53,289 nucleotides of DNA from an uncultured Muribaculaceae bacterium. Lineage in GTDB: Bacteria; Bacteroidota; Bacteroidia; Bacteroidales; Muribaculaceae. The notes beneath the pieces are model-generated. The model was not told where the DNA came from, did no database searches, and saw only the letters and a program-made list of their open reading frames with translations. Positions 24,767 to 33,068 of this stretch are shown here, one piece after another (positions within the stretch are counted from its first letter, which is position 1; every line of letters begins with the position of its first letter). Made by a program: the position numbers and the translations under genes. The stretch spans positions 1-53,289 of the forward strand of contig CALUMZ010000012.1 of the NCBI GenBank assembly GCA_944321865.1. The letters run 5' to 3'.

Positions 24767-25234
24767 TTAATCTTGCTCTGTCGCCGTATTCTTGTTTCCT
24801 TCCTTTCCCGGTACGGAATAATTAGGAGATGCCGGAGTGGTTGCAAGCACTATTTTCAAGTTATTGCGCGCACCCTTGTCGAGAACTTCCACGATTTTAC
24901 CATAAGGTACAGCCGCATCGGCATACAGGGCTATGAACTGCTCGGGATTATTTTGCCGTGCAAGCAATAAGAAAGTCAACAACTGCTCGTCGGGCAAAAC
25001 CTTGGGTTCTTCATCGCCAAAAGCGCCATACATCACAAGCTCCTTGTCTATATATATGCGTGTGCCCGGTTTCAAGGCCGTTTGCTGTCCCGACTGAGGC
25101 AAATCCACCTCAAGAGCCGACGGATACACAAAAGTTGACGTTACCATGAAAAATATGAGCAGCAAAAATATGACATCGGTCATTGACGCCATACTGAACA
25201 TTGACATCATGTCGTGTTGTCGCTTCAGTGCCAT
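24767..25234 (-). CDS. exbD: ExbD/TolR-family biopolymer transport protein
   Basis: 155 residues. One membrane helix at about 20-38 with the proton-carrying aspartate in MASMTDVIFLLLIFFMV (Asp20). The periplasmic part has LEVDLPQS, IYIDKE and LYADAAVPYGKIVEVLDKGARNNLKIVLAT, the usual ExbD blocks. It forms the inner-membrane proton motor with ExbB and drives TonB. The gene starts 24 bases after exbB. Confidence 0.9.
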   Translation of the reverse strand: MALKRQHDMMSMFSMASMTDVIFLLLIFFMVTSTFVYPSALEVDLPQSGQQTALKPGTRIYIDKELVMYGAFGDEEPKVLPDEQLLTFLLLARQNNPEQFIALYADAAVPYGKIVEVLDKGARNNLKIVLATTPASPNYSVPGKEGNKNTATEQD

Positions 25235-25258
25235 AATTGGTAGCCCTCCCTGTTTTAT

Positions 25259-25993
25259 TTATTTTGCAGCCGGCTCGTTGAGCAAGTCCATGAATTCCAT
25301 TGTCTTGGCTTCAAGTTGGTTCATCACCTTGTTAAGGCGCGACACAAGGAAGTTATAGGCAAACAATGCTATGATACCTACAATCAACCCGGCAACAGTT
25401 GTAACCAATGCTTCATATATACCGCTTGCAAGCACAGCTATATTGGCATTGTTTCCTGCACTGGCAAGGGCAAAGAATGCACGCACCATGCCGGTCACAG
25501 TCCCCAAGAATCCCAACATGGGAGCACCGGCAGCAGTTGTGGCAAGCCAGTTAAAACCCTTTCCGAGAGCCGTAATTTCCATATTCCCGGTGTTTTCTAT
25601 TGCCACAAGAACATCATTCATGGGTCGGCCTATGCGTGTTATGCCTTTCATTATCAAGCGTGAATATGGAGTATCGGTCTTTTTGCACAAGTTCATTGCA
25701 CTCTCTATCTCGCCTTCGTGAATATAATCCTTTATGCGCTTCATGAAAGTTTTGTCTTCCTTGGCAGCCGCATTTATGGCAAGGAAACGCTCAATTAAAA
25801 TATAAATGCTTATTACCGACAAAATAGCAAGAGGTATCATGATTATACCCCCTTTTAAGGTAAGCTCCCACACCGACATTTCTTGTGTGGCGGCATCGGC
25901 AACTTGCTGCACTGTTGCGCCCAGTGTATCGGTACTTGCAAATTGGTCGGCTTGCATTGAGATGGCAGCCATTATGGAATTAAAAATAGCCAT
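25259..25993 (-). CDS. exbB: ExbB/TolQ/MotA-family proton channel protein
   Basis: 244 residues with three membrane helices: about 50-70 (GGIIMIPLAILSVISIYILIERF), 145-170 (ATTAAGAPMLGFLGTVTGMVRAF) and 190-215 (IYEALVTTVAGLIVGIIALFAYNFLV). The segment LGFLGTVTGM and the C-terminal EALVTTVAGLIVGI are ExbB signatures. It pairs with the ExbD protein encoded next to it to use the proton gradient for TonB-dependent uptake. It lies 30 bases after pdxJ. Confidence 0.92.
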   Translation of the reverse strand: MAIFNSIMAAISMQADQFASTDTLGATVQQVADAATQEMSVWELTLKGGIIMIPLAILSVISIYILIERFLAINAAAKEDKTFMKRIKDYIHEGEIESAMNLCKKTDTPYSRLIMKGITRIGRPMNDVLVAIENTGNMEITALGKGFNWLATTAAGAPMLGFLGTVTGMVRAFFALASAGNNANIAVLASGIYEALVTTVAGLIVGIIALFAYNFLVSRLNKVMNQLEAKTMEFMDLLNEPAAK

Positions 25994-26023
25994 GATTGAT
26001 AGAGATTTTTTGTGTGTGCGGTT

Positions 26024-26737
26024 TTATCTTAAACAGTTTTTATAAGCAGCTATGGTTTTCTCCAACCCCATATACAAAGCATCGGATATTAGCGAATGCC
26101 CTATCGATACCTCATTGAGGTGAGGCAGGTTCTCATAAAAATATCTTAAATTTTCCAGACTTAAATCATGTCCGGCATTTACGCCAAGCCCGACTTTGTG
26201 GGCGGCTTCCGATGCCATTACAAACGGAGCCACGGCTGCTGCCGGGTCTTTATGATAAGCAACGGCATAAGGTTCGGTATACAACTCTATGCGGTCGGCA
26301 CCTGTCTTTGCAGCAAGTTTTATATTATCAATGTCGGTCCCGACGAATATGCTTGTGCGTATGCCGGCCTCTTTCAACCTGTCGACTACATTGGTGAGAA
26401 AATCAAGATTGTCGGCAACCACCCATCCTGCCGTCGATGTAAGTGCGTCGGGTGCATCGGGAACAAGTGTGGCCTGCTCGGGCTTCACCTTAAGCAACAA
26501 GTCTATGAAATCTTCCGACGGGTAGCCTTCTATATTAAATTCTGTGCGTATTATGGGACGCAAGGCATATACGTCGGCACGGCGTATGTGTCTTTCGTCG
26601 GGGCGCGGATGAACTGTTATGCCATCGGCACCAAAACGTTCACAATCCACAGCCACCTTCTCCACATTGGGGATATTTCCTCCACGTGCGTTACGCAACG
26701 TTGCAACTTTGTTGATATTAACGCTTAAATTTGTCAT
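26024..26737 (-). CDS. pdxJ: Pyridoxine 5'-phosphate synthase
   Basis: 237 residues, typical length. Signatures: [17 protein letters not shown] at the N-terminus, [50 protein letters not shown](TAGW), and the C-terminal [13 protein letters not shown] and [13 protein letters not shown]. It condenses 1-deoxyxylulose 5-phosphate with 3-amino-2-oxopropyl phosphate to pyridoxine 5'-phosphate (vitamin B6). It is the first gene of the leftward operon with exbB, exbD, tonB and the DUF4919-like gene, and is divergent from nadK. Confidence 0.95.
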   Translation of the reverse strand: MTNLSVNINKVATLRNARGGNIPNVEKVAVDCERFGADGITVHPRPDERHIRRADVYALRPIIRTEFNIEGYPSEDFIDLLLKVKPEQATLVPDAPDALTSTAGWVVADNLDFLTNVVDRLKEAGIRTSIFVGTDIDNIKLAAKTGADRIELYTEPYAVAYHKDPAAAVAPFVMASEAAHKVGLGVNAGHDLSLENLRYFYENLPHLNEVSIGHSLISDALYMGLEKTIAAYKNCLR

Positions 26738-26786
26738 TCTCTGAATCTCTTATAAAAACGCCCTTAACGAAATAATAAAAATATCG

Positions 26787-26832
26787 TATATTTGTAAGTG
26801 CATAAATTTTGCTGCAAAGATAGGCAAAAATA
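26787..26832. promoter_or_regulatory. Divergent promoter region pdxJ / nadK
   Basis: Rightward -7 box TATATTTG at 26787-26794. Leftward boxes TATCTTTG (26815-26822) and TATTTTTG (26825-26832) on the minus strand. The rightward start would give nadK a leader of about 165 bases. The -33 parts are unclear. Confidence 0.5.
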
Positions 26833-26964
26833 ACTTGAAATGAGATAAGAGCCTCTTCAAATTTTGTTTAAGACTATTTCGTGTGGCAATAACAACAATA
26901 CGCACAAAACTTCGCGCACACACAGATGCGAAATGGAGCAAGTATAAAAAAACAGGAAAATCAG

Positions 26965-27825
26965 ATGAAAATACTAATTTTCGGAAATGAGTACCAACAA
27001 CGATATGCAAGTGAATTGAGGCATCTCGTGGAAGTATTGTGCAAGCGTGGCGCCGAGGTAGATATCGAAACAGGTTTTTATACATACTTGCGCGATAAAT
27101 TGGGAATCGACTGTGCCGGTACACAGTGCCGCCAAGCCTGCGATATGTGGGGTGACGTGGCCTTAAGCATAGGCGGTGACGGTACATTATTGCGCACGGC
27201 CCGGGTGGTGGCAAAAAAAAATGTACCTATTCTGGGCATCAATACAGGACACTTAGGCTACCTTGCCGAGGCAAATGTATCTGAAATAGAACGTGTAATC
27301 GACGAATTGTATGAAGGCCGGTACAAAATAGGACGCAGGACCATGCTTGAAATAAGCAACAATTGTGGCGTGCACATTGACAATTATCTCGCACTGAACG
27401 AGGTGGCCATATTGCGCCAAGACGCATGCTCAATGCTTGCAATGAGAACTTGGGTCAATGGCATAGACCTCACTACATATCGTGGTGACGGATTGATAAT
27501 TTCCACCCCTACCGGTTCCACGGCTTATAACTTAAGCGTCGGAGGACCGCTTATAGAGCCCACGGCGCACGTCTTGGCTTTGTCACCTATTTCGGCTCAT
27601 TCATTGACTATGCGCCCGCTTATCGTGCGCGACGATTCGGTAATAGAAGTAGAAACCGAATCACGTACCCGCCAATACATTGTGAGCCTCGACGGTGAAG
27701 TACATTCTTTGCCATCGGGAACAGCCATTACAATACGCAAATCCGACATTTTCATAAAAGTTATAGAAACATTGAACCATAACTTTGCCGACACATTGCG
27801 GAAAAAATTAATGTGGGGGCAATAA
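26965..27825 (+). CDS. nadK: NAD kinase
   Basis: 286 residues from the ATG at 26965, where the conserved start MKILIFGNEYQQ begins; the frame is open 13 codons further upstream. The signature GGDGTLLRTAR, then GINTGHLGYLAE, ALNEVAILR, DGLIISTPTGSTAYNLSVGGP and ALSPISAHSLTMRPLIV are all present. It phosphorylates NAD to NADP. It is divergent from pdxJ, and ygjP starts 14 bases downstream. Confidence 0.95.
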   Translation: MKILIFGNEYQQRYASELRHLVEVLCKRGAEVDIETGFYTYLRDKLGIDCAGTQCRQACDMWGDVALSIGGDGTLLRTARVVAKKNVPILGINTGHLGYLAEANVSEIERVIDELYEGRYKIGRRTMLEISNNCGVHIDNYLALNEVAILRQDACSMLAMRTWVNGIDLTTYRGDGLIISTPTGSTAYNLSVGGPLIEPTAHVLALSPISAHSLTMRPLIVRDDSVIEVETESRTRQYIVSLDGEVHSLPSGTAITIRKSDIFIKVIETLNHNFADTLRKKLMWGQ

Positions 27826-27839
27826 ACCTTAATTTATAC

Positions 27840-28562
27840 ATGGGAAAATATAGCTTTACCGACGATGAATTGGGAGACTTGATTGTTTCGGTACGACGGG
27901 GCATGAGACATGTGAGATCAAAAATAAAAGATGGTACTGTCGAATTGAGCATACCGCCCGGACTAAGTGTTGCCGAATTAAAACATATAATAGACGCCAA
28001 CCGTACCAAATTGAAGAAAATGCTTGCCGACAGCAATTCGGCAAAGTTACGTTATTACGACGGACAAACTATAAATTGCCTTGACGGGTACAGTGTTACC
28101 ATAGGCAAGCAATCTACCATTGCCGATAAGGCAATATTGAGTAATGATGAAAAAAACTTTTATATCAACATACCTCAAAAAATAAGTTTTGAAGACGACT
28201 CTGCCACCGGTTTCATATCTGCGTGCCTTAAATCCACAGCCCGGCGCATAGCTCCACTTGCGTTGCCGGGATTAGCACAAAAAGTAGCGGCAGACGTATG
28301 TGCCAAACCGGCGGGCTTCGTCATAGGCAGCGGGCTTAGGAAACTGGGACATTGCACGCGGGCAGGCGTGATACAACTTTCCTATAACATGATATTCTTG
28401 CCCGAGCATCTTGCCCGCTTTATAATATTGCATGAAATAACCCACCTGACTCATTTCAACCATAGTCCCGAATTTCACTCATTGCTCGATTACTATTGCA
28501 ACGGCAAAGAAAAATCACTCAATGCCGAATTGAAGCAATTCCATTGGCCTGTGAAATTGTAA
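27840..28562 (+). CDS. YgjP-like zinc metallohydrolase (DUF45)
   Basis: 240 residues from the ATG at 27840. The metal site is seen in FIILHEITHLTHFNHSPEFHSLL, which gives HExxH and a third histidine as in the YgjP/WLM-type metalloproteases. The N-terminal part (VRRGMRHVRSKIKDGTVELSIPPGLSVAELKHIIDANRTKLKKML) matches the usual beta domain of these proteins. Residue block LGHCTRAGVIQLSYNMIFLP precedes the metal site (usually WGSC in the family, here LGHC). Substrate is unknown. It is probably cotranscribed with nadK. Confidence 0.85.
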   Translation: MGKYSFTDDELGDLIVSVRRGMRHVRSKIKDGTVELSIPPGLSVAELKHIIDANRTKLKKMLADSNSAKLRYYDGQTINCLDGYSVTIGKQSTIADKAILSNDEKNFYINIPQKISFEDDSATGFISACLKSTARRIAPLALPGLAQKVAADVCAKPAGFVIGSGLRKLGHCTRAGVIQLSYNMIFLPEHLARFIILHEITHLTHFNHSPEFHSLLDYYCNGKEKSLNAELKQFHWPVKL

Positions 28563-28592
28563 TATTGCTGCTGTTGGTCAAGCCACACTAAC

Positions 28593-28632
28593 AAAATAAA
28601 AAAGGATTGCGAAGCGACTGACTTTGCAATCC
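28593..28632 (-). terminator. Terminator of the 21-codon gene
   Basis: GGATTGC.AAG and CTTTGCAATCC (28604-28632) form the stem; on the minus strand it is followed by TTTTTTATTTTG. To the right there is no T run, so it serves the leftward transcript. Confidence 0.75.
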
Positions 28633-28687
28633 AATTATCAAGTAAAACTAAATTCAAATTTTCACATTTCTCAAAATAATCAAAAGC

Positions 28688-28753
28688 TTACTTATAAGCT
28701 TCGGCCGAAGTGTGGAAATACCACAAAAACGCCTTTAAAAAGAATTTTTTCAT
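28688..28753 (-). CDS. Small gene for a 21-residue peptide
   Basis: Too short for normal gene finding. The ATG at 28751-28753 opens a frame beginning MKKFFLKAFLWYF, continuing HTSAEA and ending YK before TAA. It is cationic and aromatic with a hydrophobic centre, so it may bind or insert into the membrane. Support for a real gene: a consensus promoter (28823-28854) with a start site about 60 bases upstream, and an intrinsic terminator 55 bases downstream; nothing else occupies this gap. The unit could also be a small RNA in which the frame is accidental. Family not recognised. Confidence 0.5.
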   Translation of the reverse strand: MKKFFLKAFLWYFHTSAEAYK

Positions 28754-28822
28754 AACCTAAAACAAATTTAAAGCGTCTAAGCGTGTGTTCTCTAATTATC
28801 TAATCTCTGTCTTTTATCGTTG

Positions 28823-28854
28823 CAAATATCATGCAAAAAATTTGAGTTTCCAAA
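28823..28854 (-). promoter_or_regulatory. Promoter of the 21-codon gene
   Basis: Minus strand: TTTG (28851-28854), spacer of 20 bases, and GATATTTG (28823-28830), one mismatch from TAnnTTTG. Confidence 0.6.
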
Positions 28855-28957
28855 ATTTTATGCCATAAAATTATGTTTTTCGGCATTAAACGGCATTTTT
28901 TACACCTTGTTTTCACATAATGGCTGTAAAAACTGCCACAGCCGGATAAAAAAAGAG

Positions 28958-28965
28958 TATCTTTG
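28958..28965 (+). promoter_or_regulatory. Predicted -7 box of the GT11-TPR operon
   Basis: TATCTTTG, 33 bases before the ATG at 28999. No clear -33 TTTG. Confidence 0.5.
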
Positions 28966-28998
28966 CCATGACTAACATCATCACATCAGCCATAAAAT

Positions 28999-29793
28999 AT
29001 GAAAGTCGTTAATATAGACGGGCAACTCGGTAGGCAGATGTTCCAATACGCATTTTTTCTCGCAATAAAAGCCAAATTCAAAAATGCACACATGACAGGT
29101 AAACAATTTTTACCTGCCACAGTTTTCAATCATCTGCAAAATGCCGATTTCACAATTCAAAAAATGATACTTCCATGGCAAAATAATCCTTATAAAAATT
29201 TTACCATAATCAATGAACCTGCCGACAAGTCTTTCTCAAAAAATATTATCGACAATTCTCCCGAAAATGCAATATTCAAGGGAGAATGGCTCAGTTATAA
29301 ATATTTCGACAACATAGAAAATCAAATACGCGACAGCTTTAAATTTACATCACAGCTGCCACTGAATCATTCTGCTTTGTTACAAAACATTGCATCGGCA
29401 GTGAATGAAACAGTGTCGATGCACGTAATGGCTAACAATAAAAGCACCTGCACTCCCGATTATTACAATTGGGCCGTTGCCAATATTAATACATTTGTTC
29501 CCGATGCCGCTTTTACAGTTTTTACGGACAATCTGAGATGGACTAAAAAAAACATAACCGGGCTTCCGGCCGGAACCATTTTTACAGATTGCAACGACAT
29601 GCCGCCAAGCACAATGATACGCTTGCTGTCGGCTGCCAACCACACCATCATTTCATCTACCCTACAAGACTGGTGGGCAGCATACCTCAACAATAATCCC
29701 GACAAAATAATAATAGCTCCTCAACAGTGGAACAATACTTGCACTCCACCCGATTTATTACCTATGCACTGGACTTTAATACCTGTCACATAA
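28999..29793 (+). CDS. GT11-like glycosyltransferase with degenerate HxRRGD motif
   Basis: 264 residues. The N-terminus GQLGRQMFQYAFFLAIKAKF corresponds to GxLGNQMFQYA of alpha-1,2-fucosyltransferases (family GT11), and GEWLSYKYFDNI, FTVFTDNLRWTKKNI and NHTIISSTLQDWWAAYLN match later family blocks. The GDP-fucose binding motif HxRRGD should lie at residues 142-147 but reads HVMANN, and the first motif has Arg where Asn is usual. The protein is also slightly short. It is either inactive or uses another donor. The TPR gene starts 14 bases downstream. Bases are more AT-rich than in the neighbours. A role in surface glycans is inferred. Confidence 0.75.
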   Translation: MKVVNIDGQLGRQMFQYAFFLAIKAKFKNAHMTGKQFLPATVFNHLQNADFTIQKMILPWQNNPYKNFTIINEPADKSFSKNIIDNSPENAIFKGEWLSYKYFDNIENQIRDSFKFTSQLPLNHSALLQNIASAVNETVSMHVMANNKSTCTPDYYNWAVANINTFVPDAAFTVFTDNLRWTKKNITGLPAGTIFTDCNDMPPSTMIRLLSAANHTIISSTLQDWWAAYLNNNPDKIIIAPQQWNNTCTPPDLLPMHWTLIPVT

Positions 29794-29807
29794 ATAATGA
29801 AAACGTC

Positions 29808-30602
29808 ATGAAACATATATTACTACTATCGGTTATCGTGATTTTCCACTTCTTTCATTCTGCGGCTTCTACCCTGCCACATGCCGACAGTTATGAAACA
29901 CGCAGCACTCGTGCCGAAAGGTTCTTTACTTATAAGGAATGGAGCAGCGCATTGGCTATGTACCAACTTATGCTCGACGAACGTCCCGATGAAGTGGAAC
30001 CATATTACAAAGCAATAGTTGCAGGAGCAATGATAGGCGACAGCATCACACAAATGAACATGCTTGAACGTACACAACAACGAGGCATATCGCTCGACTC
30101 GTTGTTTAATGGCGTAAGGTCGGTATCATTTGCAATCGATGAAGCCGAAGCCTATAATGATTTTCTCATGCTTGTAAAATCAAAACAACCATGGCTTAAA
30201 CGCAGAATCAACATTTATCTGCTCAATTATTACAACTTCAGAAACGATGCCGACAATATTATATCCACAGCAAAGGAATTGCTCGAACAAACACCCGAAA
30301 ACACAGATTACATCAAATATATGGCAAAAGCCTATATTGAACTTGGCAATATAGACGAAGCACTCAAATGCTACAAGCATATTTTGCACATCAACAACTA
30401 TGATTATGATGCCCTGCTTGCCTTGGGCAATCATTATGCCTTGCTTCTGCTTGATCCTACCTACTGTTCACCAACCGTAAAAATGCCCCACGAAAACCTT
30501 GCAGCGTTGGCACAATCTTATTTATATGATGCTTATAATATAAATCCTACGCCGTATGTAAAAAAGCTGCTCGACAAAGTATCAAACACGGTTAATCCTT
30601 GA
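29808..30602 (+). CDS. Exported TPR protein
   Basis: 264 residues from the ATG at 29808. Signal peptide MKHILLLSVIVIFHFFHSAAS. The body is all-helical with several TPR-like units: TRAERFFTYKEWSSALAMYQLMLDERPDEVEPYYKAIVAG, then a central part with FRNDADNIISTAKELLEQTPENTDYIKYMAKAYIELGNIDEALKCYKHILHINNYDYDALLALGNHYA. It is likely periplasmic or attached at the outer membrane. It forms an operon with the GT11-like gene and its 3' end overlaps the opposing AraC gene by 21 bases. Partner unknown. Confidence 0.75.
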   Translation: MKHILLLSVIVIFHFFHSAASTLPHADSYETRSTRAERFFTYKEWSSALAMYQLMLDERPDEVEPYYKAIVAGAMIGDSITQMNMLERTQQRGISLDSLFNGVRSVSFAIDEAEAYNDFLMLVKSKQPWLKRRINIYLLNYYNFRNDADNIISTAKELLEQTPENTDYIKYMAKAYIELGNIDEALKCYKHILHINNYDYDALLALGNHYALLLLDPTYCSPTVKMPHENLAALAQSYLYDAYNINPTPYVKKLLDKVSNTVNP

Positions 30603-31712
30603 ATGCTTACTATATTCAGTCAATGTTTTTCCTTTCATTTTCTTGAATATCTTACCCATCGATGACAAATCGGTAAATCCTGTCATGTCGGCAATCTCGG
30701 TAAAAGAATAATTTTCTTTAAGATACTTGCATACTTCGTCGACACGCAGCGTGTTTATCCACGTGTTGAAATTCATCTTGTAATGTTTATTGATGAACGT
30801 AGACAACACACGCTTGTTCAATTTCATTTCATCAGCAACCTCACTTATCGAAATGCCTTGTTTTAAAAATTGCTTGTTGCCATTGGCAAGCCACTCGTTT
30901 ATTTTAAGTGCTACCTCTTCGATATAATCTTCTTCATTCAATGTTTCACTTTCATCTATTGCGGCAACATTCATCATCATGCTCTTTTCTACTTTTTCAA
31001 CAGTCTTTTGTTCATTTATCAACATTACTACAAAAGTTATGTATAGAACAATGATGGACACATGGAAAAACAGTTCCATGTCGTGAATCGAAACTATATT
31101 ACATATAAAACCTAAAATTCCTATGACAAAATAAAATATGCCCGTGTACATCATTTTCCGTAATTTCAAACTTTCACTGTCGGCATAGTAATTATCGATG
31201 CTATTTATGTAGTTCAAATAAGACTTATATATCATAATAAAAGCACTCACGAAAGCTATTCCGAGCGAAACAAATATCAACAACTTTATTATAACCACCA
31301 AGTTTAAAGAAATTTCGCTTATGCTGTTTATGTGTGTATCATCTGTAAATATTCTCGCCAAGAAATAAAACAATATGAGAAAGACAGGTGCTGCGTATAT
31401 CTTGAATATTACATTTTTCTTCGTTCCTAAAACATTCATTATGGACAACAATACCAAGTAAGACAACATAGACTTGAATACTATGCTTGCCATAGGATAT
31501 ATGTGCAATAATTCTTCACTGTTCACTAAAGTGGAATAAGGGAAAAATATATACCCTATACACTGCAATACACTTATACCCAATAATATAAACAGATATT
31601 TTTTAGCCCGGCGGTAATTTTTACTTACCGTGTCGGTAAATAATAACATAATTATCAACACCACACATGCTGATATTGAAGAAACGTATGCATATATGAA
31701 AAAATCTTCCAT
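30582..31712 (-). CDS. Membrane-bound AraC-family regulator
   Basis: 376 residues. The N-terminal 240 residues contain about seven membrane helices (FFIYAYVSSISACVVLIIMLLF; KYLFILLGISVLQCIGYIFF; ML SYLVLLSIMN; IYAAPVFLILFYFLA; LVVIIKLLIFVSLGIAFVSAFIMIY; MYTGIFYFVIGILGFIC; FFHVSIIVLYITFVVMLI). The C-terminal 100 residues are an AraC-type double helix-turn-helix (SISEVADEMKLNKRVLSTFINKHYKMNFNTWINTLRVDEVCKYLKENYSFTEIADMTGFTDLSSMGKIFKKMKGKTLTEYS). It probably senses a membrane or outside signal and acts on DNA at the membrane. Targets are unknown. The gap upstream is the candidate origin. Confidence 0.85.
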   Translation of the reverse strand: MEDFFIYAYVSSISACVVLIIMLLFTDTVSKNYRRAKKYLFILLGISVLQCIGYIFFPYSTLVNSEELLHIYPMASIVFKSMLSYLVLLSIMNVLGTKKNVIFKIYAAPVFLILFYFLARIFTDDTHINSISEISLNLVVIIKLLIFVSLGIAFVSAFIMIYKSYLNYINSIDNYYADSESLKLRKMMYTGIFYFVIGILGFICNIVSIHDMELFFHVSIIVLYITFVVMLINEQKTVEKVEKSMMMNVAAIDESETLNEEDYIEEVALKINEWLANGNKQFLKQGISISEVADEMKLNKRVLSTFINKHYKMNFNTWINTLRVDEVCKYLKENYSFTEIADMTGFTDLSSMGKIFKKMKGKTLTEYSKHSRINRV

Positions 31713-32102
31713 TTTTTAACTTGACGACTCGCAATACATCAACAAAATTAATGAAAAATTGAAATACCTTAAAATAAATATATATTTAATTGTATATCAA
31801 ATATTTATCATGTTATAAACAGCATGTTAATTTTTTATATAAACAATATGTAGATAAATGTTGATAATTACATGTCTAAACATTTAAATCATTGAAAATA
31901 GCACTTTTAAAAATCAGGAAAGTGTGAATAATATTGTAAATATTATATCCGCGCATAAAACAATGCGTAAATTCACATTTTCAACATTAATCAACAGCTG
32001 TTTATAACTATATTATCAACATATTGTGAGTAATTGTTATTAATACTCATATCCACATATTAAAACACAGCAATACAGCATATTTAGTAAAACCAATATA
32101 GT
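31713..32102. other. Candidate chromosomal replication origin (oriC)
   Basis: 390 bases, very AT-rich, no ORF. DnaA-box-like 9-mers: TGTTGATAA (31859), TGTGAATAA (31923; the reverse of TTATTCACA, a full match to TTATNCACA), TTTTCAACA (31978), TAATCAACA (31988), TTATCAACA (32013), TGTGAGTAA (32025) and ATATCCACA (32049), most one mismatch from TTATCCACA or TTATNCACA. AT-only stretches at 31770-31850 could serve as unwinding site. Around this gap the strand composition changes sign: in 19 sampled 60-base lines to the left G/C is 272/315, in 19 to the right 308/266. The gap also contains the promoter of the AraC gene. No dnaA gene is adjacent. Confidence 0.65.
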
Positions 32103-32645
32103 TCATAACTTTGTAAATAACTTCATCTTGTTGAAGAATTGCCATATCACAATTCCGGCACTTATTGACACGTTTAATGAATGCTTGGTACCATATTGCG
32201 GAATCTCTATGCAATAGTCCGACATGTCGACAGCCTGCTGTTGCACACCCTTCACTTCGTTACCCAGTATGACGGCATATTTCTTGCCGTTTTCAACATT
32301 GAAATCATCAAGCAAAATGCTTCCGTTCACTTGTTCTATACTGCAAACAGTGTATCCGCGCTCATGCAGCATATCGATGGCATCGGTCACTTTTTCCATG
32401 TATATCCAGTTCACCGAGTCTTCGGCGCCAAGCGCTGTTTTGTGAATATCGGGATGCGGAGGCGTAGCCGTAATGCCACACAATATAATACACTCTACCA
32501 CAAAGGCATCGCTTGTGCGAAATATAGAACCCACATTATTCAAACTGCGAATGTCGTCAAGAATGACAACAAGCGGTATTTTACAGGCCTCCTTAAATTG
32601 CTCGCAAGATATGCGATGCAATTCCATCATAGTCTTCTTTTTCAT
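32103..32645 (-). CDS. SpoU/TrmH-family RNA 2'-O-methyltransferase
   Basis: 180 residues from the ATG at 32645 (MKKKTMMELHRIS); the open frame upstream is AT-rich and probably leader. SPOUT-fold motifs: VVILDDIRSLNNVGSIFRTSDAF (motif 1), KYAVILGNEVKGV (motif 2) and IEIPQYGTKHSLNVSISAGIVIWQFF (motif 3), which form the knot that binds S-adenosylmethionine. It methylates ribose in tRNA or rRNA; the target position is not predictable. It lies next to the candidate origin. Confidence 0.9.
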   Translation of the reverse strand: MKKKTMMELHRISCEQFKEACKIPLVVILDDIRSLNNVGSIFRTSDAFVVECIILCGITATPPHPDIHKTALGAEDSVNWIYMEKVTDAIDMLHERGYTVCSIEQVNGSILLDDFNVENGKKYAVILGNEVKGVQQQAVDMSDYCIEIPQYGTKHSLNVSISAGIVIWQFFNKMKLFTKL

Positions 32646-33068
32646 TGTCGCTTTTGTTGGTAACATGTAAAACAACTTGTTGGAAACGTTCAAAAATATA
32701 GAAAACAAATAATGAAAATTATTTTTCCAAATCCGGATGTTTTGTATATACACCTTGCTTCTGCAACATTCCAAATTTGTTATTGTTTTATTATATTAGT
32801 GTTTTCACCAAGCATTTTAGATAGTTATTAATATATTTTACTCACAAAATTATTAACTTTGCACGATACTAACAAAGTGTTTATAAAGTATATAAACTGT
32901 TGATGTGTAGCATTAAAGATTGTTCATAACTATAAAACACCATTCAATAGTTGTATAATAACTTATAAAGCAAGCAAAATAGCAATTATTTACTGTCACA
33001 ATTGACACGCTATAAACATAATCATAAAAGAAAAGATTTAAAATAAAAAAAGAAAAATATATATTGTA
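32646..33068. other. AT-rich intergenic region with divergent promoters
   Basis: Upstream of both trmH-like (leftward) and nadA (rightward). The leftward -7 box TATTTTTG (minus) lies at 32691-32698. The rightward box TAACTTTG lies at 32854-32861, which gives nadA a leader of about 200 bases. That leader has a small dyad TGTCA-CAAT-TGACA at 32994-33007, possibly an operator. One more DnaA-box-like 9-mer (TTACTCACA) is at 32838. No ORF. Confidence 0.5.

Noticed and set aside
32838..32846. DnaA-box-like 9-mer in the nadA upstream region as a second origin site
   Set aside because: Single one-mismatch match in an AT-rich gap; chance is likely, and the cluster lies in 31859-32057.
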